DNA of 55,107 nt from Rhodococcus sp. KRD162. Its GTDB lineage: Bacteria > Actinomycetota > Actinomycetes > Mycobacteriales > Mycobacteriaceae. Below, one piece after another: positions 43,784-51,783 of this stretch. The translations under genes were made by a program, and so were the position numbers. Below the pieces are notes generated by a model that was not told where the DNA came from, made no database searches, and was given only the letters and a program-made list of their open reading frames with translations. Location: the NCBI RefSeq assembly GCF_017168335.1, contig NZ_JABFAU010000003.1, positions 19,382 to 74,488 of the forward strand. Reading direction: 5' to 3'. Numbering within the stretch: the first letter of the stretch is position 1; every line of letters begins with the position of its first letter.

Positions 43784-43814
43784 CTGTGTCGTACGGAAAA
43801 TCCATACGACACAG
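43784..43814. promoter_or_regulatory. Ten-base inverted repeat before the DrrA-like gene
   Basis: CTGTGTCGTA at 43784-43793 and TACGACACAG at 43805-43814 form a perfect inverted repeat with an 11-base spacer, ending 11 bp before the ATG of the ABC ATPase gene. It is a good operator candidate or a leader hairpin masking the ribosome binding site. No regulator gene is adjacent. Confidence 0.55.
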
Positions 43815-43825
43815 GGGCGCGACGG

Positions 43826-44821
43826 ATGATCGAAACACTGGGTTTGACCAAAACTTTCAGGCAAGGCAAGAAGACCGTGGAGGCGGTTCGCGGCATCGAT
43901 CTCACGATCGACGAGGGCGAATTGGTGGCATTGCTCGGCCCCAACGGAGCCGGTAAGTCGACCACCCTGCGCATGCTGACCACGCTGCTCGCCCCGACGT
44001 CGGGCTCGGCTCGGATCGCCGGATTCGATGTGGCTCGAGATCGGGATCGAGTTCGGCGGAGCCTCGGCTACGTAGGTCAGGGCAACGGTGCTGGTCACAA
44101 TCAGCGCGTCCGCGACGAGCTGGTGGTGCAAGGGCTGTGCTACGGCATGACGCGTCACCGATCACGCAGTCGCGCTGATGAATTGATCGAGGCTCTCGAA
44201 CTCGGTGAGCTCGCGGCCCGTACCGTCTCGACGCTGTCCGGTGGCCAGCGGCGGCGACTCGACATCGCCCTGGGCTTGGTGCACAGGCCACCGCTGTTGT
44301 TTCTCGACGAACCGACCACCGGCATGGATCCGCAGAGCCGGGCGAACCTCTGGGAACACATCCTGCGTCTGCGGCGGGAAATGGGGACCACGATCGTGCT
44401 CACGACGCACTACCTCGACGAGGCGGATTCGATGGCCGAGCGAGTGATCGTCGTCGATCACGGCACCGTCATCGCCGACGACACGGCTGCCGCACTCAAA
44501 TCGGAATTGGCGGGCGATCTGATCGTCCTCACCGTGTCCGACGCCTCGGCGCTGGCATCCCTGCTCGCCGGTGTCGCCGGGGTCAAGGATGTGACCGTCG
44601 CGGATTCGCGTCTGAACATCCGGGTCGAGCGCGCCGAGGTGATCCTCCCGGAGCTGTTGCACCTGAGTCGATCTCACGACATCGACGTGCGCACGGCAGA
44701 GATGACCAGACCCACTCTCGACGATGTGTTCCTCGGCCTCACCGGTCGCAGTCTGCGCGAGAGCGCCGCATCGACCAGCTCGTCCCTCGAATTCGCACGC
44801 ACGGCAGGAGAACTCCGATGA
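43826..44821 (+). CDS. DrrA-type ABC exporter ATPase
   Basis: The 331-residue ATPase has Walker [10 protein letters not shown], signature LSGGQRRRLDIALGLV, Walker B LLFLDEPTTGMDPQSR and switch LTTHYLDEADSM. After about 225 a DrrA-like C-terminal domain follows, with TRPTLDDVFLGLTGR, the conserved element that contacts the DrrB permease. Such pairs export daunorubicin-like drugs or, in mycobacteria, cell-wall lipids (PDIM). It is joined to the permease gene by an ATGA overlap. Confidence 0.92.
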   Translation: MIETLGLTKTFRQGKKTVEAVRGIDLTIDEGELVALLGPNGAGKSTTLRMLTTLLAPTSGSARIAGFDVARDRDRVRRSLGYVGQGNGAGHNQRVRDELVVQGLCYGMTRHRSRSRADELIEALELGELAARTVSTLSGGQRRRLDIALGLVHRPPLLFLDEPTTGMDPQSRANLWEHILRLRREMGTTIVLTTHYLDEADSMAERVIVVDHGTVIADDTAAALKSELAGDLIVLTVSDASALASLLAGVAGVKDVTVADSRLNIRVERAEVILPELLHLSRSHDIDVRTAEMTRPTLDDVFLGLTGRSLRESAASTSSSLEFARTAGELR

Positions 44822-45573
44822 ACGTTCTGTCAGGAAGCACGCTGGTGATGAGTCGTGAACTGCGGCCGATGGTGCGTGATCCGTTCACGGTGATCTTCAG
44901 TCTCGTTCAACCGCTGATTCTGCTGGCGCTGTTCGGTCCACTGCTCACCGAGGTTCCCGGCCTCGGCAGTGGCAGCGTCTGGGACTGGTTCGTGCCGGGC
45001 GTACTCGCGATGATCACCATCTTCGGCACGTCCATGACGGGCTCGAACTTGCTGGCCGAGCTGCAGCAGGGTTCGCACGAACGGATGCTGGTGACCCCGC
45101 TGCCGAGATCGGCCCTGCTCGTGGGGCGTGCGTTCAAGGAAATGGTGCCGCTGGCCGCTCAAGCCGTGTTGATAATTCTGGTGGCACTGCCGCTCGGGCT
45201 GTCGGTGCATCCGATCGGCGCGGCCGTGGGGATCGTGTTGCTCGGGGTGTTCGGCGTCGGGCTGGGGGCGTTGTCCTACGCGCTGGCTCTGGCTGTGCGC
45301 GGCCAGGACTGGGTGTTCTGGTCCATCCAGCAAACCCTGATGTTTCCGCTCCTCATCCTCTCCGGCACGATGCTTCCGCTCACCGCCGCTCCTGGATGGA
45401 TGCAGTTCCTCGTCGATATCAACCCACTCGGGTACCTCGTCGATGCCGAGCGTGCGCTCTTCGCGGGCGAGTTCACGGGGTCGACCGTGACAGCAGGTGT
45501 GGTCGCCGCCGTGGCTACCGCGGTGGTCGGACTTGCCGTCGGAATCCGAGCTATGGGTTCCTCGCGGGTGTGA
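44818..45573 (+). CDS. DrrB-type ABC-2 exporter permease
   Basis: The 251-residue permease has six helices of the ABC-2 membrane fold, with VMSRELRPMVRDPFTVIFSLVQPLILL cut here into VMSRELRPM and DPFTVIFSLVQP at the start and LSGTMLPLTAAPGWMQFL before the last helices, a typical DrrB pattern. It pairs with the preceding ATPase. A PlsC-like acyltransferase gene follows after 15 bp and may be in the same transcript, hinting at a lipid rather than a drug substrate. Confidence 0.9.
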   Translation: MNVLSGSTLVMSRELRPMVRDPFTVIFSLVQPLILLALFGPLLTEVPGLGSGSVWDWFVPGVLAMITIFGTSMTGSNLLAELQQGSHERMLVTPLPRSALLVGRAFKEMVPLAAQAVLIILVALPLGLSVHPIGAAVGIVLLGVFGVGLGALSYALALAVRGQDWVFWSIQQTLMFPLLILSGTMLPLTAAPGWMQFLVDINPLGYLVDAERALFAGEFTGSTVTAGVVAAVATAVVGLAVGIRAMGSSRV

Positions 45574-45588
45574 GGCTAAGCTCGGTTC

Positions 45589-46323
45589 ATGGATCGGCCT
45601 GCAGTCATTCTCGACAACGATGTGACCGTGTACGACTTCTATCTGCGACACCAGCAGAACCGTCACGTCGCGAGGCTGGCGTACGCCGCCCTTGCCCGGC
45701 GATTCCGCCCTCGGGTGTCTTATCCCGACGGTGCCCGTGAGGAGTTGCGTCGCCTGGTGTACGACAACACCCGGTTGCTGATCGCGGTCAACCATCTCAC
45801 CGAGAGCGACCCGTACACCCTCGCAGCGGCGGCATGGTCGTCGCCGCTGCGTCCGGTGATCGGCAGAACACGCGTGCTGGCCAAGGACGAGTTGTTCCAG
45901 GAACCCAAGCAGCGCAGGCGAATCGACATGATGGGCGGCATCCCCGTCTTTCGCGGCAAGAACCACGGAATGCGTGCCGTCAGCGCTGCAGGCGGCCGCA
46001 TGATGGACATCAGCGCCGAGCGCATGAAGCGAGGCGACGACCTGGCGGTGTTCCCCGAGGGCACCTGCAATCTCGAAGATCCAACCAAAGTGCAGCACGT
46101 CGGCAGCGGGATCGGCCACATCGCCTTGCGGGCTCGCAAACTGGGCGTCGAACCGGTGTTGATCTGTATCGGATTGAGCTACGGCCCCACCACGAAGGTG
46201 AAGCAGGCGAGCGTCTACATCGACACTCCCATCACCGAGTTGCCCGAGAAACCGATCGATATCACGCGGGTGGTGGCAGAGAACATGCAGAAGGCGCTCG
46301 ACGGGGCGGTGGCTGCGTACTGA
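45589..46323 (+). CDS. 1-acylglycerol-3-phosphate acyltransferase-like (PlsC family)
   Basis: The 244-residue protein has both classical acyltransferase motifs: NHLTESDP (HxxxxD, catalytic) and VFPEGTCN (substrate phosphate binding). It also has GGIPVFRGK, the block II region. It should acylate a lysophospholipid or related alcohol. It lies 15 bp after the DrrB-like gene and 68 bp before a fabG-like gene on the same strand. A second, more distant acyltransferase lies just before the exporter (42763). Confidence 0.88.
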   Translation: MDRPAVILDNDVTVYDFYLRHQQNRHVARLAYAALARRFRPRVSYPDGAREELRRLVYDNTRLLIAVNHLTESDPYTLAAAAWSSPLRPVIGRTRVLAKDELFQEPKQRRRIDMMGGIPVFRGKNHGMRAVSAAGGRMMDISAERMKRGDDLAVFPEGTCNLEDPTKVQHVGSGIGHIALRARKLGVEPVLICIGLSYGPTTKVKQASVYIDTPITELPEKPIDITRVVAENMQKALDGAVAAY

Positions 46324-46390
46324 CCGCGGCACCGGGGTTGATAGAAACAGATGACAGGTAAACGGGTTCGCGTCGTACTAGGAGATATTC

Positions 46391-47149
46391 GTGAGTGATC
46401 AGATCAAGACGGCCATTGTCACCGGTAGTGCACGCGGAATCGGTGCCGCGGTGGCAAAGCGCCTGGCCAAGGACGGTTTCGGGGTTGCAGTGGTCGACCT
46501 CGACGAGGCCGCGTGCAGCGACACCGTCGACGCGATCCAGTCCGCGGGTGGGCAGGCGGTGGCCATCGGTGCCAACGTCGCAGAGGAGGAATCCGTTCAG
46601 ACTGCGGTCGATCGCATCGCGAGCGAGTTCGGTGCACCGACCGTGCTGATCAACAACGCAGGAATCACCCGCGACAACCTGCTGTTCAAAATGACGGTGC
46701 AGGATTGGGACTCGGTGCTCGGCGTGCACCTGCGTGGATCGTTCCTGATGACTCGCGCGGTCCAGAAGCACATGATCGACGCCAAATGGGGCCGCATCGT
46801 CAACCTGTCGAGCACCTCGGCGCTCGGCAACCGCGGCCAGGCGAACTACTCCGCCGCCAAGGCCGGAATGCAGGGCTTCACCAAGACCCTCGCCATCGAG
46901 CTCGGCAAGTTCGGCGTCACCGCCAACGCCATCGCCCCGGGATTCATCGAAACGGAGATGACCGCGGCAACCGCCGAGCGGGTCGGAGTGCCGTTCGAGG
47001 ACTTCAAAGCTGCTGCCGCATCGCAGATCCCGGTCAATCGCGTCGGACATCCCGACGACATCGCACACCTGGCATCGTTCTTCGTGAGCGAGGGAGCCGG
47101 CTTCATCTCGGGTCAGGTCGTCTACGCGGCGGGTGGTCCGAAGGACTGA
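46391..47149 (+). CDS. FabG-like 3-oxoacyl-ACP reductase (SDR)
   Basis: The 252-residue classical SDR has the NAD(P) loop VTGSARGIGAAVA, NNAG in LINNAGITRDNLLFKM, catalytic Ser in NLSSTSALG and YSAAKAG (Tyr-x-x-x-Lys). The GITRDNLL block is typical of FabG proteins that reduce 3-oxoacyl-ACP or acyl-CoA. The GTG start follows AGGAG six bases upstream. Its stop is followed within 14 bp by the five-copy palindrome array. Confidence 0.9.
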   Translation: MSDQIKTAIVTGSARGIGAAVAKRLAKDGFGVAVVDLDEAACSDTVDAIQSAGGQAVAIGANVAEEESVQTAVDRIASEFGAPTVLINNAGITRDNLLFKMTVQDWDSVLGVHLRGSFLMTRAVQKHMIDAKWGRIVNLSSTSALGNRGQANYSAAKAGMQGFTKTLAIELGKFGVTANAIAPGFIETEMTAATAERVGVPFEDFKAAAASQIPVNRVGHPDDIAHLASFFVSEGAGFISGQVVYAAGGPKD

Positions 47150-47162
47150 CCTCTCGCGATGT

Positions 47163-47306
47163 GTGAATGGACCATTCACGAGCCCAGACGGGTGTGAATG
47201 GTCCATTCACGGGCCCAGACGGGTGTGAGTGGTCCATTCACGCAGAACCCAGACGGGTGTGAATGGTCCATTCACGGGCCCAGACGGGTGTGAGTGGTCC
47301 ATTCAC
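47163..47306. repeat. Array of five 17-bp palindromes phased at about 31 bp
   Basis: Copies at 47163-47179, 47194-47210, 47225-47241, 47259-47275 and 47290-47306 read GTGAATGGWCCATTCAC or GTGAGTGGTCCATTCAC. Start-to-start steps are 31, 31, 34 and 31 bp. The linker CCCAGACGGGT is also conserved. Each unit can be read as a palindromic DNA site or a seven-base hairpin with a three-base loop. The array occupies the whole gap between the convergent fabG-like and SDR genes. Confidence 0.9.
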
Positions 47307-47322
47307 ACAGAGCGGGTGTCGA

Positions 47323-48216
47323 CTACGGCGTCGGCATGCCGCCGTTGACATTGAGCGTGTCGCCGGTGACGTAACCGGATTCGGCCGAGGACAAGTACAC
47401 GTAGGCACCCGCGATCTCGGCTGGCTGACCTGCCCGGCCCAGCGGGGTTTCCTTGCCGAACTCGGGCAATGCCGAGGTCGGCTGACCGCCGGCCGCCTGC
47501 AACGGCGTCCAGAACGGGCCCGGCGCAACGACATTGACGCGAATTCCCTTGGGTGCCAACTGCTGCGCAAGTGCCTTGCTGATGGTGTTGATGGCCATCT
47601 TCGTCGTCGCGTAGTCCACCAGGCCGGGTGAGGGTGTGTACGCCTGAATCGAACTGGTGTTGACGATCGTCGAACCGGCGGGCATGTGCGGGACTGCTTC
47701 CTGGATGATCCAGAACAGTGCGTATACGTTGGTTTTGAACGTCTGATCGAACTGCTCGGACGTCAGGTCGGCCAGATCCTCGACGAACTGCTGCTTGCCT
47801 GCCACGTTGACCAACAGGTCGAGGCCACCGAGTTCGTCGACGGCAGTGCGCACGATTCCGCGCGCGGCCTGCTCGTCGGTGAGATCCGCGGGAGCCAGGA
47901 CGGCCGTGCGTCCCGCGTCGCGAACCAGCGCAGCGACTTCCTGAGCGTCTTTCTCCTCGGACGGTAGATAGTTGAGCACCACGTCGGCACCCTCGCGGGC
48001 GATGGCAATCGCTGCTGCGCGACCGATTCCGGAGTCGGCACCTGTGATGAGCGCTTTGCGGTCGGTCAGGCGACCGGACCCGCGATAGCTGTCCTCGCCG
48101 TGGTCGGCGAGGGGCTCGAGTTCTGCCGCCAGACCGGGCGGATCCTGATGCTGCTCAGGGAAGCCGTCCTGACGGTACTGCGTGACGGGGTCGGTGAAGG
48201 TGTATTGGTCGGACAT
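47323..48216 (-). CDS. SDR oxidoreductase with N-terminal extension (YhdF/YdaD-like)
   Basis: The 297-residue SDR has a 45-residue lead (QYRQDGFPEQHQDPPGLAAE) typical of the general-stress YhdF/YdaD group, then ALITGADSGIGRAAA, NVAGKQQF, NTSSIQAY and catalytic YATTKMA. The end AGAYVYLSSAESGYVTGD with NVNGGMPTP is standard. Substrate unknown; homologues are often called glucose or general alcohol dehydrogenases without proof. The start has GGAG ten bases away. Palindromic repeats lie on both sides of the gene. Confidence 0.88.
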   Translation of the reverse strand: MSDQYTFTDPVTQYRQDGFPEQHQDPPGLAAELEPLADHGEDSYRGSGRLTDRKALITGADSGIGRAAAIAIAREGADVVLNYLPSEEKDAQEVAALVRDAGRTAVLAPADLTDEQAARGIVRTAVDELGGLDLLVNVAGKQQFVEDLADLTSEQFDQTFKTNVYALFWIIQEAVPHMPAGSTIVNTSSIQAYTPSPGLVDYATTKMAINTISKALAQQLAPKGIRVNVVAPGPFWTPLQAAGGQPTSALPEFGKETPLGRAGQPAEIAGAYVYLSSAESGYVTGDTLNVNGGMPTP

Positions 48217-48344
48217 GAAAGTGCTGTCTCCAGACCTGAGTCGACGGTGGAGGAGGAACCAGCTGCTCGATTCCGGGTCCACTCTGGGTTCCCGGTTTCG
48301 TCGGTGGCAAACAGTTGGCCCTTTCCGGCGACACCCCTGAACGC

Positions 48345-48402
48345 GTGAATGGTCCATTCACAGGCCCTGACGGGGTCCAGTGCAGGTGAATGGACCATTC
48401 AC
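48345..48402. repeat. Two more copies of the 17-bp palindrome
   Basis: Perfect copies at 48345-48361 (GTGAATGGTCCATTCAC) and 48386-48402 (GTGAATGGACCATTCAC), 41 bp apart, lie just beyond the 3' end of the hydroxyacyl-CoA dehydrogenase gene and 130-190 bp upstream of the SDR start. The rest of the 203-bp gap shows no other feature. Confidence 0.88.
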
Positions 48403-48419
48403 GCGGAATGGGAGGGGTA

Positions 48420-49277
48420 CTACGAATACGTGTAGAAACCCTTACCAGTTTTGCGGCCGAGCATTCCCGCGTCCACCATGCGCTGCAGCAATGGCGGCGG
48501 CGCGTAGTGGGGTTCGCGGAACTCGGCGTACAGCGACTCGGCTACGGCGAGGGTGACATCGAGGCCGACGGTGTCGGTCAGACGCAACGGCCCCATGGGA
48601 TGCGCGCATCCGTTGACCATGCCCTCGTCGATGTCCTCGGCACTGGCGAACCCGGACTCGAGCATGCGGATGGCCGAGACCATGTACGGGATGAGCAGCG
48701 CGTTGACGATGAAGCCTGCGCGGTCACCGGCGCGGATCGTCTTCTTGCCCAACGTGTTTCCCGCATAGTCGGTGACAGCGGCGACGGTCTCTTCGCTGGT
48801 GAGCAGGCTGACGACGATCTCGACCAGCGGGAGCACCGGCACGGGGTTGAAGAAGTGCACGCCGACGACCTTGTCGGGACGCTTCGTTGCATTGGCCATC
48901 TTGATGACCGGGATCGACGAGGTGTTCGTGGCCAGGATTCCCTCGGGTTTGACGATGGAATCGAGCTTGCCGAACAGCTCGAGTTTGAGCGATTCGATCT
49001 CCGGTGCCGCTTCGACGACAAGGTCGCGGTCTGCGAAATCGTTGATATCGAGCGTCAACGTGATTGCGGCGCGGGCTTTCTCGGCTGCGTCGGGTTCGAT
49101 GCGGCCGGACTTGACGGCGCGGGCGAAGGACTTGTCGAGGCGCGCTTGGGCCGCGTCTGCGGTGGCCTGGCTCGTCTCGAGGATCATGACGGAACTGCCG
49201 GAGCGCGCGCACATCTCGGCGATCCCGGCACCCATGGTGCCGCCGCCGATGACGCCTACGAGGTCGATGTTGCTCAT
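48420..49277 (-). CDS. 3-hydroxybutyryl-CoA dehydrogenase (FadB2-type)
   Basis: The 285-residue NAD-dependent enzyme has a Rossmann start VGVIGGGTMGAGIAEM, VVEAAPE, and the catalytic His in VVGVHFFNPVPVLPLVE. The C-terminal domain has NALLIPYMVSAI and MGPLRLTDTVGLDV. It oxidises 3-hydroxyacyl-CoA (short chain) in beta-oxidation or works in reverse. Its ATG overlaps the fadE25 stop (ATGA), so the two enzymes are co-produced. Confidence 0.93.
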   Translation of the reverse strand: MSNIDLVGVIGGGTMGAGIAEMCARSGSSVMILETSQATADAAQARLDKSFARAVKSGRIEPDAAEKARAAITLTLDINDFADRDLVVEAAPEIESLKLELFGKLDSIVKPEGILATNTSSIPVIKMANATKRPDKVVGVHFFNPVPVLPLVEIVVSLLTSEETVAAVTDYAGNTLGKKTIRAGDRAGFIVNALLIPYMVSAIRMLESGFASAEDIDEGMVNGCAHPMGPLRLTDTVGLDVTLAVAESLYAEFREPHYAPPPLLQRMVDAGMLGRKTGKGFYTYS

Positions 49278-50431
49278 TTGAGCAGCGCCCGTGACATGAC
49301 GACACGCTGAATCTGGTTGGTGCCCTCGTAGATCTGCGTGATCTTGGCGTCGCGCATCATGCGCTCGACCGGGAAGTCGGTGGTGTATCCGGCACCGCCG
49401 AACAGCTGTACCGCGTCGGTGGTGACCTCCATGGCCACGTCGGAGGCGAAGCACTTCGCTGCCGCGGAGATGAACCCGAGGTTCTTCTCACCGCGCTCGG
49501 CGCGGGCTGCGGAGCTGTAGACCATCAATCGTGCCGCTTCGACCTTCATCGCCATGTCCGCGAGCATGAACTGCACGGCCTGGAAGCTCGAGATCGCGGT
49601 ACCGAACTGCTTGCGGTCCTTGGTGTATGCGATTGCTGCGTCGAGAGCGCCCTGGGCCAGGCCGACGGCCTGTGCGCCGATGGTGGGGCGGGTGTGGTCG
49701 AGAGTTTCGAGGGCGGTCTTGAAGCCGGTGCCCGGTTCGCCGATGATGCGATCGCCGGGGATCTTGCAGTTCTCGAAGTAGAGCTCGGCGGTGGGCGAGC
49801 CCTTGATTCCGAGTTTCTTCTCCTTGGGGCCGACGACGAATCCCTCGTCGTCGCGGTGCACGATGAACGAGGATATGCCGTTGGCGCCCTTGTCGGGATC
49901 GGTGACGGCCATGACGGTGTACCAATCGGACTTGCCGCCGTTGGTGATCCAGCACTTGGAGCCGTTGAGGATCCAGTCGTCGCCGTCGGCCTTGGCCCGG
50001 GTGCGCATACTCGCGGCGTCGGAGCCTGCCTCGCGCTCGGACAGGGCGTAGGAGGCCATCGCGCCACCGGCGAGTGACGGCAGGACCTGCTTCTTCAATT
50101 CCTCGGAGCCCTTGAGGATCAAGCCCATCGTGCCGAGCTTGTTGACCGCGGGGATCAGCGAGGACGAACCGCAGACACGAGCGACTTCTTCGATGACGAT
50201 GCAGGTCGCGACCGAGTCGGCACCTTGGCCCTCGTACTCCTCGGGAACGTGAATGGCGTTGAAGCCCGAGGCGTTGAGGGCCTGGAGTGCCTCTTCGGGG
50301 AAGCGCGAGTCCTCGTCCACCTCTTTGGCGTACGGGGCGATCTCCTTCTCCGAGAGCGCACGTATGGCTGCACGAAGTTCGTCGTGCTCCTCTGGCGATC
50401 GATACAGATCGAAGTCGGGATTTCCGGCCAT
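49274..50431 (-). CDS. fadE25: Acyl-CoA dehydrogenase, FadE25-like
   Basis: The 385-residue flavoenzyme has SYALSEREAGSD and WITNGGKSDWYTVMAV (FAD contact), ARLMVYSSAARAERGE, and the catalytic Glu369 in QIYEGTNQIQRVV. The sequence from MAGNPDFDLY through FNAIHVPEEYEGQGADSVATC closely resembles Rv3274c (FadE25) as I remember it. That similarity and GGAG ten bases upstream favour the ATG at 50431 over the GTG at 50440. It should start a short/branched-chain acyl-CoA oxidation step, with the hydroxyacyl-CoA dehydrogenase following in the operon. Two operators (50477, 50550) precede it. Confidence 0.92.
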   Translation of the reverse strand: MAGNPDFDLYRSPEEHDELRAAIRALSEKEIAPYAKEVDEDSRFPEEALQALNASGFNAIHVPEEYEGQGADSVATCIVIEEVARVCGSSSLIPAVNKLGTMGLILKGSEELKKQVLPSLAGGAMASYALSEREAGSDAASMRTRAKADGDDWILNGSKCWITNGGKSDWYTVMAVTDPDKGANGISSFIVHRDDEGFVVGPKEKKLGIKGSPTAELYFENCKIPGDRIIGEPGTGFKTALETLDHTRPTIGAQAVGLAQGALDAAIAYTKDRKQFGTAISSFQAVQFMLADMAMKVEAARLMVYSSAARAERGEKNLGFISAAAKCFASDVAMEVTTDAVQLFGGAGYTTDFPVERMMRDAKITQIYEGTNQIQRVVMSRALLK

Positions 50432-50476
50432 ATCGGCCACACTCCTTGAATCTAGGGGTCAGCACTGACGAGATAG

Positions 50477-50489
50477 GGCACTCAGTGCC
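50477..50489. promoter_or_regulatory. Operator palindrome GGCACT-C-AGTGCC
   Basis: A perfect six-base inverted repeat with a one-base centre, 46 bp before the fadE25 start on the minus strand. A second copy of the same type lies 73 bp further upstream. The pair is a strong candidate binding site for a TetR-type regulator. Confidence 0.7.
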
Positions 50490-50549
50490 AAGGGTGTATC
50501 CACTGTACGACGCAATCGGGCCGTGTTCAAGGGCTTGTTGCCAAATGGC

Positions 50550-50562
50550 GGCACTGAGTGCC
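50550..50562. promoter_or_regulatory. Operator palindrome GGCACT-G-AGTGCC
   Basis: A second copy of the fadE25 operator, differing only in the central base. The start-to-start distance of 73 bp is close to seven helical turns, so proteins on both sites would face the same side of the DNA. It lies 15 bp after the tetR stop codon. Confidence 0.7.
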
Positions 50563-50577
50563 ACTCGAACGGGTCGG

Positions 50578-51225
50578 TCAGTCGGTTGTGTGATCGGCCA
50601 ATGCGTCGAGCACCTTGGTGACGGACATTCCCCGCGGGAACGACGCGACGACGATCTCGCCCAGGAACTGCGCTCGTACCTGCGCCAGCGCAGACCGCAG
50701 ATCGTCGACGGACGTCGGGAGTCCGTCGCGGATCATTCGCCGGAGGATGTAGTTGTGGGTGGCGGTGACCGAGGCCGAGAACTGCAGAATTTCCAGGTGG
50801 GGATGATCGGGGAGGACGCTCTGGAGGTACTCGACGAAGAGTCGGTCGTAGCGGAAGACGGTGACGATCTCGCGGTCGCGCAGGGCCGGAATCCGGTGGA
50901 CCACCTGGTAGCGCAGGCGTGACATCTCTTTCCAGTCCGAGAATCGCTCGTACACCAGTTGGGCGGCGTCGCATACCGCATGCCAGGGATCGCCCTCGTT
51001 GGATGCGAGGAATGCGCCTGCCTGCTCGAGCAGGATCTCGTGATCGGCGAAGACGACGTCTTCCTTGGCGCGGAACTGGCGAAAGAACGTCCGTCGGGAG
51101 ATGCCTGCCGCTCCGGCGATGTCGTCGACCGTCGTCGATTCGTAGCCCTTGACCGAGAACAAGTCCAGGGCCGCTGTGGCCACGGTCAGTCTGAAGTCGG
51201 TCGACTCGTCGGGTTCTCCGCGCAT
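50578..51225 (-). CDS. TetR-family regulator next to fadE25
   Basis: The 215-residue regulator has an N-terminal helix-turn-helix (ATAALDLFSVKGYESTTVDD, then AGISRRTFFRQFRAKEDVVFAD). The ligand domain carries a MftR/AcrR-like C-terminal helix set but no motif that fixes the ligand. By position it probably controls the fadE25 operon through the GGCACT palindromes, with an acyl-CoA as possible effector. No such palindrome lies upstream of its own start, so autoregulation by the same site is not seen. The ATG at 51225 lacks a Shine-Dalgarno sequence, so leaderless translation is possible. Confidence 0.87.
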   Translation of the reverse strand: MRGEPDESTDFRLTVATAALDLFSVKGYESTTVDDIAGAAGISRRTFFRQFRAKEDVVFADHEILLEQAGAFLASNEGDPWHAVCDAAQLVYERFSDWKEMSRLRYQVVHRIPALRDREIVTVFRYDRLFVEYLQSVLPDHPHLEILQFSASVTATHNYILRRMIRDGLPTSVDDLRSALAQVRAQFLGEIVVASFPRGMSVTKVLDALADHTTD

Positions 51226-51330
51226 GGGAGTGAAGGTAGCGGAGTTTCGGCGTCGGTAGGCAGGTCGCATCGGCTGATTGCTAGTGTTCGCAAGTAGGCG
51301 CTCCGCTGGCGGGCGACCCGGGAGGATGAC

Positions 51331-51675
51331 ATGGTCTCGGATTCGAGCCGACCGCTGTACCGCATGAAAGCCGACTTCTTCAAGACGTTGGCCCACCCTG
51401 CACGTATTCGAGTGCTCGAGTTGTTGAGCGAGCGCGAACATGCGGTGTCCGAGATGCTTCCGGAAGTGGGTATCGAGCCGGCGAATCTGTCGCAGCAGCT
51501 GTCGATTCTGCGCCGTGCCGGTCTCATCGTGGGCACTCGGGAAGGCTTGTCGGTGTCGTACGAATTGACGTCACCGAAGGTGGCGGACCTACTGGTGGTG
51601 GCGCGGGAGATACTGACCGGCGTGGTGGCCAACCAGGTCGAGTTGCTGGACGGTGAGTCCGGACCGCGTTCGTGA
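51331..51675 (+). CDS. ArsR/SmtB-family regulator
   Basis: The 114-residue winged-helix protein has KADFFKTLAHPARIRVLELLSE, recognition helix NLSQQLSILRRAGLI and the wing VGTREGLSVSYELT. The usual ELCVCDL metal-binding cysteines are absent (EHAVSEMLPEV), so a metal sensor of the classical alpha-3 type is unlikely. GGGAGGATGAC precedes the ATG. The SulP transporter gene follows 108 bp downstream on the same strand; ArsR-SulP pairs recur in bacteria, suggesting it regulates that transporter. Confidence 0.88.
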   Translation: MVSDSSRPLYRMKADFFKTLAHPARIRVLELLSEREHAVSEMLPEVGIEPANLSQQLSILRRAGLIVGTREGLSVSYELTSPKVADLLVVAREILTGVVANQVELLDGESGPRS

Positions 51676-51712
51676 CCTGACCGCACCAGGTGTGACGGCC
51701 TGCACCCTGTCT

Positions 51713-51770
51713 TCCTGATTCATTACTTACTAAACTTCGCAATCAAATAGACAAGGTAACCAATAGTAGT
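51713..51770 (+). promoter_or_regulatory. AT-rich promoter/operator region before the SulP gene
   Basis: About 58 bp with clearly lower GC than the rest of the window lies between the arsR-like and sulP genes (for example ATTACTTACTAAAC and CAATCAAATAG). It is the most AT-rich stretch I noticed here and likely carries the sulP promoter and the ArsR site. No perfect inverted repeat was found in it. Confidence 0.4.
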
Positions 51771-51783
51771 CAGAGGCCACCGC

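Noticed and set aside
47163..47306. CRISPR array
   Set aside because: Regular spacing suggested it, but the 17-bp units are palindromes, the linkers are nearly identical to each other, and no cas gene is in the window.
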